Assembly (NCBI GenBank): GCA_049616325.1
Contig: JBMZHG010000009.1
Span: 1 to 64,000, forward strand
DNA length: 64,000 nt
Source: UBA11663 sp049616325
GTDB lineage: Bacteria > Bacteroidota > Bacteroidia > Flavobacteriales_D > Sanyastnellaceae
Reading direction: 5' to 3'
Made by a program: the position numbers and the translations under genes
Notes under the pieces: model-generated
Told to the model about the DNA's origin: nothing
Database searches by the model: none
Seen by the model: the letters and a program-made list of their open reading frames with translations, nothing else
Part shown: positions 1-7,046 of the stretch, in pieces
Layout of the letters: each line of letters starts with the position of its first letter
Numbering within the stretch: the stretch's first letter is position 1

Positions 1-2
1 AA

Positions 3-1964
3 GGCGACTGCGACTGCAACGGAAACCAACTCGACGCGCTCGGCGTCTGCGGGGGCACCTGCACTTCGGACGCCGACGACGACGGAATCTGCGACGACAT
101 TGACGACTGCGTGGGCACTGTCGACGCGTGCGGCGTGTGCAATGGAGATGATTCATCCTGTCTAGGGTGTACAGACAGCGAAGCGTGCAACTACGACCCT
201 GAGGCGATTTTTACCGACGGGTCCTGCACGTATCCCGACAATTGCGGCATCTGTGGAGGAGACAACAGCTGTGACGATTGCACGGACTTCAACAACAACG
301 AGATATGTGATGTCGCCGAAAACACGGGGTGCACGTACCCCACGGCACTGAATTACAGTCCCAACGCTTCGATGGACGACGGGACGTGTGAATTTACCTG
401 TGCTGAGGACATCAACGGGGACGGAGACGTCCAACTCAACGACTTGTTGGACTTGCTCAGCGCCTACGGCACCTCTTGCGGCGAATGTCCTGACGTCGAT
501 GGGGACGACATCTGCGACTGGGCAGACACCTGCATTGGCGAGGAAGACGTGTGTGGGGTGTGCGATGGTGATGGAACTTCGTGCTTTGGATGCACGGACG
601 CCACGGCGTGCAACTACGACGCTGAAGCTTTGATTGAGGACGGAACATGCACCTACATCGAAGCCGGAGCCTGCGATTGTGAGGGCAACGTGTTGGACGA
701 ATGTGGGGTCTGCGGTGGCGAAGGTCTGAGCGGAGAAGCCTGTGACTGCGACGGCAACGTGGAAGACGCCATCGGCGTTTGCGGAGGAGATTGCCCTCTC
801 GATGCCAATGCAGACGGCATTTGCGACACAGACCAAACCGAAGGCTGCATCTACCCCGCAGCATGCAACTACAATCCTTACGCCACTATTGAGGACGGTT
901 CGTGCGATTTCTTCAGTTGCGTCGTGCCTGGTTGCACGGACCCGACTTCTTGCGATTACGACCCCGAAGCCACGAACGAAGACGGGTCATGCTCTTATCC
1001 TGGATGCATCGACCCAATCGCCTGCAACTTCGATGGCGATGCCGGTTGTGACGACGGCTCATGCACGTACCCTGGATGCACAGATCCCTCGGCATGCAAT
1101 TACGACGAGTTGGCCGGATGTGACGATGGGTCATGTGGTCTTCCAGGATGCATGGACGAAACCGCGTGCAACTACGACGCCACTGCGGCCTGCGACGACG
1201 GGTCGTGCCTAATGCTTGACGAGTGTGGTGTATGCGGTGGAACTGGCCTTATCGGCTGCATTGACGCCGAAGCCGTCAACTACGACGACACCGCAGCATG
1301 TGACGATGGCTCTTGCATCTATGCAGGATGCACCTATGAATTTGCGTGCAATTACAATCCTGAAGCCACCATCGACGATGCGTCATGTGAATTCGGCACC
1401 TGCCCCGGTTGCACTGATCCTGCTGCTTGCAACTTCAATCCTACGGTGAGTGAAGACGATGGGAGCTGCACCTATGGTATTGATGGGGATTGTAACCTCC
1501 TCAGCTTTAGTCATGGAGACTTTGAGTTGGTCGGAGCCTTTGAGAGCTATGACAATGGACAAGAGGTCATCATCTTCAATGGCTCGAGTGTGCGGAGCGC
1601 CACCCTCAACTCAGCCATCTCCGTGAATAATGAAACTGTTATTTCCTATTCAGTAGTGGCCAGCTACTGCTTAGATACTTTTTGCCTCGAAGACCCTGAA
1701 GATGGGGAGGGTATTACCTTACAATGGAGCATTGACGGCACTAACTGGACCGACATTCCTGATGATCTCCTTAACCCCTTCGGAGAGGAGTACTTTGAAA
1801 CTGCTTCCAATCACTCTGATTGGGAGACAAATACACGCCTTCAGTACAATTGGACGCTTGGGGCCTACCCACAAGTCTATTTCCGGTGGTATCAGCCCAG
1901 TTTTACCAGCAGCAGCTATGACCACTGGGCGATTAAAAACTTCGCGATAAGTTGGGCTCAATAA
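3..1964 (+). CDS. Secreted cysteine-rich repeat protein, 5' truncated
   Basis: The reading frame is open from base 3, so the N-terminus and any signal peptide lie outside the window; about 653 residues are visible. The protein is dominated by eleven 21-residue units of the form GCxDxxACNY followed by a segment ending DDGSC. Five short linkers of the CGVCGG type lie between units. Around bases 400-540 there is a dockerin-like pair of calcium loops (DINGDGD...LLDLL, then DVDGDD). The last 155 or so residues, from about base 1495, have no cysteine repeats. They form a beta-sandwich-like domain whose end (FRWYQP...DHWAIKNFAI) resembles reelin subrepeats. No T9SS sorting domain is seen. Function is unknown; extracellular adhesion or matrix binding is an inference from the composition. 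The gene abuts the convergent aminopeptidase gene with no gap. Confidence 0.85.
   Translation, partial: GDCDCNGNQLDALGVCGGTCTSDADDDGICDDIDDCVGTVDACGVCNGDDSSCLGCTDSEACNYDPEAIFTDGSCTYPDNCGICGGDNSCDDCTDFNNNEICDVAENTGCTYPTALNYSPNASMDDGTCEFTCAEDINGDGDVQLNDLLDLLSAYGTSCGECPDVDGDDICDWADTCIGEEDVCGVCDGDGTSCFGCTDATACNYDAEALIEDGTCTYIEAGACDCEGNVLDECGVCGGEGLSGEACDCDGNVEDAIGVCGGDCPLDANADGICDTDQTEGCIYPAACNYNPYATIEDGSCDFFSCVVPGCTDPTSCDYDPEATNEDGSCSYPGCIDPIACNFDGDAGCDDGSCTYPGCTDPSACNYDELAGCDDGSCGLPGCMDETACNYDATAACDDGSCLMLDECGVCGGTGLIGCIDAEAVNYDDTAACDDGSCIYAGCTYEFACNYNPEATIDDASCEFGTCPGCTDPAACNFNPTVSEDDGSCTYGIDGDCNLLSFSHGDFELVGAFESYDNGQEVIIFNGSSVRSATLNSAISVNNETVISYSVVASYCLDTFCLEDPEDGEGITLQWSIDGTNWTDIPDDLLNPFGEEYFETASNHSDWETNTRLQYNWTLGAYPQVYFRWYQPSFTSSSYDHWAIKNFAISWAQ
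165..1469 (+). repeat. Eleven-unit 21-residue Cys-rich protein repeat
   Basis: Eleven copies of a 63-base unit lie in the first gene. Each encodes GC, a variable stretch, usually AC-N-Y, an acidic stretch and DGSC or DGTC. Units 6 to 9 (about bases 1005-1310) carry an extra cysteine five residues before the last one (GCDDGSC or ACDDGSC). Units 2 and 9 lack the second cysteine. Copies are not tandem throughout; linkers with CGVCGG motifs or the dockerin-like segment separate some of them. Confidence 0.85.
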
Positions 1965-3254
1965 TTATTGGTTCATCGCGGACTCGATGGCATCGGCCTC
2001 GAGGGGGATGTGCGCCATGAGGTCGTGGAAGCCGTCCTCGGTGATGACGATGTCGTTCTCGAGGCGGATGCCGAGGTTTTCCTCACGGATGTAGATGCCC
2101 GGCTCGACCGTGAACACGTGGCCCGGAGCGATGGGCTCGTGCCAGTGGCCGACGTCGTGGACGTCGAGGCCGATGAAGTGCGACGTGCCGTGCATGAAGT
2201 ACTTCTTGTAGGCGGGCCAAGCGGGGTTTTGCTTCTCGACGTCGTGGCGGTCGATCAACTTGAGGTCGAGGAGTTGCGCCGTCATGAGGTCGCCGACTTC
2301 CTTGTGGTAGTCGTGGAGCGAGACGCCGGGACGGAGGAGCTTCATGGCGTCCTGCATCACCGAGAGGACCGCGTTGTAGACCGCGCGCTGGCGGTCCGTG
2401 AAGCGGCCTGAGACCGGGACGCAGCGCGTCATATCCGACGCGTAGTTGCCGTACTCGGCGCCCACGTCCATCAGGATGACGTCGCCAGCTTTGCACTCGG
2501 CGGAGTTCTCGATGTAGTGGAGGACGCACGCGTTGAAGCCGGAGCCGATGATGGGCGTGTACGCGAAGCCACGGGAACCGCGGCGAAGGAATTCGTGCAT
2601 GAACTCCGCCTCGATCTCGTACTCCATGACGCCGGGCTTCACGAATTGCAAGACGCGGTCGAAGCCCGCCTTGGTGATGTCGCATGCGCGCTGCATCTGG
2701 TCGATTTCCGAGGGACGCTTGAGGGCCCGGATGGAGTGGAGGATGGGCGCGCTGCGCTCGATTTCGTGGTTGGGGTATTTCGCTCGAAGGGCCGCGTTTT
2801 CCCGGTCCGTGCGGGTTTCGACCGTGAGGCGGGCCCGCGTGTGTTGGTTGTCGTTGAGGTAGAGCGCCTGCGCCTCGGCCATCAGGCGGTGGAGCGTCCG
2901 TTCGAACGCCGTCGTCCATTGGACGTTGGCGATGCCCGTCTCGGCGGTGGCATGAGGTTTGGTGAGTTTGGCCCCCTCCCAAATCGCGAGCTCCTCGTTC
3001 GTCTCCAGGGTGAACAAAATCTCGCGGTCCGCCGGGCTGTGCGCGTCCGGAAACAGGAGCAGCACCGTCTCCTCTTGGTCGACGCCGGTGAGGTAGAAGA
3101 TGTCCGCGTGCTGCTTGAACGGCAGGGTGCCGTCCGCGCTCGTGGGGTAGATGTCGTTGCTGAAGAAGAGGGCGAGGCCGCCGGGCTTCATCTGCTTCAT
3201 GAACGCCTCTCGGTTCTTGGTGTAGAGGTCGGAGGGGAGTTTTTGGTACCGCAT
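1965..3254 (-). CDS. pepP: Xaa-Pro aminopeptidase (M24B)
   Basis: Predicted to remove N-terminal residues that precede proline, using two metal ions in the cytoplasm. An N-terminal AMP_N domain covers about residues 1-135, followed by the pita-bread catalytic domain. Metal ligands are visible as the two Asp of DVGAEYGNYASDMTR, the His of HGTSHFIG, the Glu of VEPGIY and the Glu of RLENDIV. At 429 residues the length is normal. The open frame extends five codons further, but the ATG at 3254 is chosen because a TACCTTCG promoter box ends four bases before it. The gene is convergent with the upstream repeat protein; their stop codons are adjacent. Confidence 0.93.
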   Translation of the reverse strand: MRYQKLPSDLYTKNREAFMKQMKPGGLALFFSNDIYPTSADGTLPFKQHADIFYLTGVDQEETVLLLFPDAHSPADREILFTLETNEELAIWEGAKLTKPHATAETGIANVQWTTAFERTLHRLMAEAQALYLNDNQHTRARLTVETRTDRENAALRAKYPNHEIERSAPILHSIRALKRPSEIDQMQRACDITKAGFDRVLQFVKPGVMEYEIEAEFMHEFLRRGSRGFAYTPIIGSGFNACVLHYIENSAECKAGDVILMDVGAEYGNYASDMTRCVPVSGRFTDRQRAVYNAVLSVMQDAMKLLRPGVSLHDYHKEVGDLMTAQLLDLKLIDRHDVEKQNPAWPAYKKYFMHGTSHFIGLDVHDVGHWHEPIAPGHVFTVEPGIYIREENLGIRLENDIVITEDGFHDLMAHIPLEADAIESAMNQ

Positions 3255-3258
3255 GCCC

Positions 3259-3266
3259 CGAAGGTA
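3259..3266 (-). promoter_or_regulatory. -7 box TACCTTCG of pepP
   Basis: The box differs from TAnnTTTG at one position and ends four bases before the ATG at 3254, which implies little or no leader. Confidence 0.55.
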
Positions 3267-3280
3267 CATCAGGGCCCCAA

Positions 3281-3316
3281 TGAAAAAGGGCGAAGGAATG
3301 CAGTTCCTTCGCCCTT
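3281..3316 (-). terminator. Intrinsic terminator after the 3338-4213 gene
   Basis: A perfect 13-bp stem (AAGGGCGAAGGAA at 3286-3298 and its complement at 3304-3316) encloses a 5-base loop. On the minus strand it is followed by a T-run. It ends the two-gene lipoprotein and outer-membrane protein transcript before pepP begins. Confidence 0.85.
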
Positions 3317-3337
3317 CCTACGAGACGTGTTCGACGG

Positions 3338-4213
3338 TCACAAATGCAGAACCACGTTTAGGCGAACGCCCTTGTACATCGATGTTCGGGAGCTGGTCGC
3401 AGTCAATGCGGAATAGTTGGCTCCTTGAAACTGAAAAGGCAATTCCCCGCTCGGGGCCAAGTACGTTCCCGATTCAATGACGTTGTTGATTCGTTGGTCG
3501 TAGGTCACCTCACTGATGCCAAACCCGCTCTGGCGATCAAACCCGATGGCCAAGAGCTCCGCGCCGATGGAAACACGGTCGAACCGCAAAGCCACGCCAG
3601 TATACAACTCCCCGCCAGAAGCTGACCCGGGCGTGGTGATTTCTTCATGCAGGTAATCGCCCCCCACAAATGTGGCATCCAGGTACTCAAAGGCCTTGGT
3701 GCGGCCGACGCTGAGTGCGGCACCGAAATAAGTGTCCAAATCAAAATGACGGAAACGCATCGGTTGGTTGTGGTGATCGAATGCCACCCGCAACGAGAGA
3801 GAGCGCGATTGGCTCGTCATCTCCATGGTTTTCACGTCGTTGGTGTCGATGTTGAGTGTGGTTCCAGACACCGTCTGGTTCTTTCTACCCAACAACAGAC
3901 CTGCAGAGACGCAATTCCGCGAAGACAGGTAGTACCTGAAGGACGGTATGAATTGTTCAGCCAAACGGTTCACGCCATTCAAGTCTTGGTTCACCAAGTC
4001 CCCGACCTGGTCGTCAAAAAACAACGAGTTGTTGAGGGTCGTGTTGACGACGATGTTGATGTCACCTGAGCTCGGTGTGCGGAAATTCTCGCGCGTCGAG
4101 TTGTCCAAGTAGTCCATTTGGTTGGCCGTGACCGTGGTCACTTGAGCCATTCCATGCCCGGCAACACAAACAAATGCCGCCGCGAAGGCCGTTTTCAAAA
4201 TCAACTGTTTCAT
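3338..4213 (-). CDS. Probable outer-membrane beta-barrel protein
   Basis: The 291-residue product starts with a clear Sec signal peptide (MKQLILKTAFAAAFVCVAGHGMAQ). The mature part alternates polar and hydrophobic residues with many aromatic positions (FIPSFRYYLSSR, LDTYFGAALSVGRT, ELYTGVALRFDRVSIGAELLAIGFDR), as expected for an outer-membrane barrel. I do not recognise a named family. The upstream lipoprotein gene ends nine bases before its ATG, so the two are probably co-transcribed and may act together at the outer membrane. A strong terminator follows. Confidence 0.75.
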   Translation of the reverse strand: MKQLILKTAFAAAFVCVAGHGMAQVTTVTANQMDYLDNSTRENFRTPSSGDINIVVNTTLNNSLFFDDQVGDLVNQDLNGVNRLAEQFIPSFRYYLSSRNCVSAGLLLGRKNQTVSGTTLNIDTNDVKTMEMTSQSRSLSLRVAFDHHNQPMRFRHFDLDTYFGAALSVGRTKAFEYLDATFVGGDYLHEEITTPGSASGGELYTGVALRFDRVSIGAELLAIGFDRQSGFGISEVTYDQRINNVIESGTYLAPSGELPFQFQGANYSALTATSSRTSMYKGVRLNVVLHL

Positions 4214-4222
4214 GGCTGTTCG

Positions 4223-4819
4223 TTAGTGTTTTTTGTTGTTACTCTTGCGTCCGTCCTTGTGTCGGCATTCGCGCTCTGGAAGGAGTTTCAAGACGCCGTT
4301 CTCATCCTTGACATAGCCGTGCTTTCCAACCACATACACCGGGGAATCCGTGCTGTGGTTCTTCAAGCTTGCCTGCAGAACTTCAAGGTCGTTGCTGTTT
4401 CCTTGGCCCGCTTGTGTGATGGTGGTGGCCAATTTCCCTTCGCTGTACAACACGTAAAGAACCCCCCAGTCGCCGTATTGCAACGTGCCTTGGTTTTTCG
4501 CTGCGGGTGAGTCAACCGACACTGGCTGAGCATCAGAGCCGCTGACGCCCAATCCGTTGGCGTAGTTGGTGATGGGCGTGAGGTAGGACGCCACGCGGTA
4601 GTTGTAAGACACCCAAAGGTCCCCATCCACCATTGAAAGAACTTCGTAAGCAGGAATTCCAAGCGCCGATTCCGCTTCGGCTCGCGTCATGCCCGACGTC
4701 AGATTCGCAATTTCCGTGGTGGTCGTGAAAGGTGGACTCACCAGGAATTGGTTGCTTGTACAAGATGTTGCTCCAAGCACGAGGACCGCACCGAGGACCA
4801 ACCCAATTCGTTTCATCAT
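4223..4819 (-). CDS. BamE/SmpA-like lipoprotein
   Basis: A 198-residue protein with a lipoprotein signal (MMKRIGLVLGAVLVLGATSC). Shortly after the lipidated Cys comes the segment LTSGMTRAEAESALGIPAYE, which matches the start of the SmpA/OmlA/BamE fold (GMT...V...LG.P). The remainder is a predicted beta-rich region with a basic Lys/Asn/His tail. The longer open frame to 5101 runs into the divergent gene and carries no signal peptide, so the ATG at 4819 (or 4816) is preferred. It precedes an outer-membrane protein gene by nine bases. Whether it is the housekeeping BamE or a paralogue cannot be decided here. Confidence 0.7.
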   Translation of the reverse strand: MMKRIGLVLGAVLVLGATSCTSNQFLVSPPFTTTTEIANLTSGMTRAEAESALGIPAYEVLSMVDGDLWVSYNYRVASYLTPITNYANGLGVSGSDAQPVSVDSPAAKNQGTLQYGDWGVLYVLYSEGKLATTITQAGQGNSNDLEVLQASLKNHSTDSPVYVVGKHGYVKDENGVLKLLPERECRHKDGRKSNNKKH

Positions 4820-4863
4820 AATGCTTATAATTTGGTATTGAACTTTGCTCGCAAAATCCGCTC

Positions 4864-4871
4864 TACCTTCG
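4864..4871 (+). promoter_or_regulatory. -7 box TACCTTCG of the EGF-like lipoprotein gene
   Basis: This near match to TAnnTTTG lies 15 bases before the ATG at 4887 in the divergent spacer. Confidence 0.4.
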
Positions 4872-4886
4872 AGCCAATCGCCAACC

Positions 4887-5513
4887 ATGAAATCAGTTGT
4901 CAACATCACAACCTTGATTTGGTGTGTTTTCGCTTGCTCCTGCAAGCCAGAAATGCCAACACATCCATGCGAAGAATTGATCTGCATGAATGGAGGAAAC
5001 TGCTTCAATGGAACCTGCATGTGTCCGGACGAATACGAGGGCGTGACATGTGAAATTCCGCGCATGCCTGAAGCGATGTTCGTGACCGGAATTTCGTTCA
5101 CAGGCTATCCCACTTTTCGCGACAATGTCCCGTGGGACGGACCCATTGACGCTCCTGCATGTTGGCCCGATTTTGCCGTGTCCATCCACTGGCCGTGGGG
5201 CCAAACCAACCAGTCTTTCAAAAAGCGCAATGCCGAAGGTGGAACCCTGTTCTGGGGGCCTTCTTCCTTTGTGTACATCGCCGACAATCACGTTCACAGT
5301 GCGGATTTGATTGAATTTTCCATCCATGAGCTCGACGGCCTTGACTCTCTCGAAGCTGTTGGCCCGCCCGAGCTGATGTTCTCTGGAGCCTTCGCTATGA
5401 CAGATGTCGTCCTCACCGATTCTCTCAACCCATGGCCCGACATGGTGCTTTTCGAATCCGACAGCAGCGACATGTCCGTGAGTGTATCCCTACGCTACGA
5501 ATTTGATCATTGA
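4887..5513 (+). CDS. Lipoprotein with one EGF-like domain
   Basis: The 208-residue product begins with a lipoprotein signal (MKSVVNITTLIWCVFACSC). Residues about 27-55 form an EGF-like module with six cysteines (C..L.C.NGG.C...C.C...Y.G..C), which is unusual in a bacterial surface protein. The remaining 150 residues are of unknown fold and rich in Trp, Pro and acidic residues. A TTG 14 codons upstream would spoil the signal peptide, so the ATG at 4887 is used. It is divergent from the BamE-like gene and ends 13 bases before the RidA gene. Function is unknown; binding at the cell surface is an inference. Confidence 0.75.
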   Translation: MKSVVNITTLIWCVFACSCKPEMPTHPCEELICMNGGNCFNGTCMCPDEYEGVTCEIPRMPEAMFVTGISFTGYPTFRDNVPWDGPIDAPACWPDFAVSIHWPWGQTNQSFKKRNAEGGTLFWGPSSFVYIADNHVHSADLIEFSIHELDGLDSLEAVGPPELMFSGAFAMTDVVLTDSLNPWPDMVLFESDSSDMSVSVSLRYEFDH

Positions 5514-5526
5514 ACCTTTTCCCGAT

Positions 5527-5955
5527 ATGAGCGAACGCATTTCCACCTCCAACGCCCCCAAGCCCGTCGGCCTCTACCCCCACGCCCGCCGCGTCGGCAA
5601 CCTCTTGTTTTTGAGCGGCGTCGGGCCGCGGACGGCAGGAAGCGACGCCAACGACAGCGGCGTACCCGGGTTGGAATTGGACCACAACGGCAACTTCAAA
5701 GCGTTTGATTTTGAGGCACAGGTCCACAGCGTTTTCGCGAACGTGAAGTCCATCCTCGAAGCGAGCGGAAGCAGCTGGGACGAGCTCGTGGATGTGACCG
5801 TTTTTTTGGTCGACATGCACCGCGATTTCCACACCTTCAACCGCATCTACGCCGAGTACTTCAAGGAAAACCAGCCGTGCCGAACGACCGTGGAAATCAA
5901 CCGCCTGCCCACCCCGATTGCCATCGAGTTGAAGTGCATCGCGACGGTGGGGTGA
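5527..5955 (+). CDS. RidA-family deaminase, possibly 2-aminomuconate deaminase
   Basis: The 142-residue product is a complete RidA/YjgF-fold protein. It shows GNLLFLSGVGPR near the N-terminus, the VDVTVFLVDM helix, and the conserved Arg and C-terminal strand in CRTTVEINRLPTPIAIELKCIA. General RidA proteins hydrolyse enamine or imine intermediates. The next gene, 89 bases downstream on the same strand, is tryptophan 2,3-dioxygenase. A RidA-family member of this length acts as 2-aminomuconate deaminase in bacterial tryptophan catabolism, so that role is a reasonable inference, but no other pathway enzyme is present here. An in-frame upstream ATG (5482) overlaps the preceding gene and adds no fold element. 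Confidence 0.85.
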   Translation: MSERISTSNAPKPVGLYPHARRVGNLLFLSGVGPRTAGSDANDSGVPGLELDHNGNFKAFDFEAQVHSVFANVKSILEASGSSWDELVDVTVFLVDMHRDFHTFNRIYAEYFKENQPCRTTVEINRLPTPIAIELKCIATVG

Positions 5956-6044
5956 CGAGCGGGGTTGGGGCTTCGTTGACAACCCTTGTGACAACCTGAC
6001 AAATTGCACCTTGCAAGGGGAGGCCGCTTTCCGAACTTGCAGGC

Positions 6045-7046
6045 ATGTCCACGGATCCTAACACCGACCACAACTTCGATCCCGCCATCCTCGACAAGCT
6101 CAAGCAGCTGCAGGAGAAATACGCGGCGATGGGGCAAGACCTCAGCAGCTACCTCGACGGCTTGCTGTACGCCGACTACCGGACGTATTGGGACCTCATT
6201 CACCTCGACACCTTGTTGAGCCTTCAGCGACCCCAAACCCCCATCCCCGACGAAGTCGTCTTCATCGTCTACCACCAAATCACCGAGCTCTACTTCAAGC
6301 TCTCGCTGCACGAATTCGAGCGCATGGCGCAGGAGGCTCGCGAAAACGGCGGCGCCGTCAGCGAGGCGTTTTTGCTCGAGCGGGTGCGGCGGGTGAACCG
6401 GTACTTCGAGGCGCTCACGACCAGCTTCGACATCATGGTCGACGGCATGGATCCCGCAGAGTTCATGAAATTCCGCATGTCCCTTTTGCCGGCGTCTGGG
6501 TTTCAGAGCGCGCAGTACCGCATGATCGAGATTTGTTCGACGTCGCTCGACCGCATCGTGCACCACAACCTGCGCGAACAGTACGCCGACCACACCGTGG
6601 CCGACGTGCCGGAGCTGATGTCGCACCTCTACTGGCGAGAAGGCGCAGTGGAGCTGTCAAGCGGGGCCAAAACCCTGACCCTCAAGCAATTCGAAGCCAA
6701 GTACGACGAGCAGCTGGAAAAGCTCGCACGCGGCATGTTCAGCACCAACGTGCGGAAACTCGCCGCCTTGGTGGAAGGCGGGCCGTCCAAAGAACTCGTG
6801 GACGCATTGCGCTGGCTCGACATCAACGTCAACGTCAACTGGCCCCTCGCCCACTACAAAAGCGCGGTCCGGTACCTGCACAAAGACCCGGTGGACATCG
6901 CGGCGACGGGAGGAACGAACTGGCAGAAGTACCTGCCGCCGCGCTTTCAGAAGCGCATTTTCTTCCCCGAGTACTGGAGCGCTGAGGAGCTTGAGGAGTG
7001 GGGCAAAGGCTGGGTGGTGAAGGAAGTATTTGGCCAGGGCTCATGA
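6045..7046 (+). CDS. kynA: Tryptophan 2,3-dioxygenase
   Basis: A haem enzyme that opens the indole ring of tryptophan to N-formylkynurenine, the first step of the kynurenine pathway. The 333-residue sequence carries the family block YADYRTYWDLIHLDTLL near residue 42, the HQITELYFK substrate helix (His77), SAQYRMIE near residue 156, and the C-terminal LAHYKSAVRYL segment whose His270 is the likely haem ligand. The ATGG-containing loop before FFPEYW replaces the GTGG seen in many homologues. The stop codon overlaps the ATG of the M23 gene (ATGA). The RidA-like gene upstream may supply a later catabolic step. Confidence 0.93.
   Translation: MSTDPNTDHNFDPAILDKLKQLQEKYAAMGQDLSSYLDGLLYADYRTYWDLIHLDTLLSLQRPQTPIPDEVVFIVYHQITELYFKLSLHEFERMAQEARENGGAVSEAFLLERVRRVNRYFEALTTSFDIMVDGMDPAEFMKFRMSLLPASGFQSAQYRMIEICSTSLDRIVHHNLREQYADHTVADVPELMSHLYWREGAVELSSGAKTLTLKQFEAKYDEQLEKLARGMFSTNVRKLAALVEGGPSKELVDALRWLDINVNVNWPLAHYKSAVRYLHKDPVDIAATGGTNWQKYLPPRFQKRIFFPEYWSAEELEEWGKGWVVKEVFGQGS

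Noticed and set aside
162..836. Long minus-strand open frames opposite the Cys-rich repeat gene
   Set aside because: They are mirror frames caused by the high GC and repetitive codons; translations are Val/Ala/Arg-rich, without domains or signals.
4819..5101. N-terminal extension of the BamE-like lipoprotein to 5101
   Set aside because: It would overlap the divergent EGF-like gene and bury the lipoprotein signal inside the protein.
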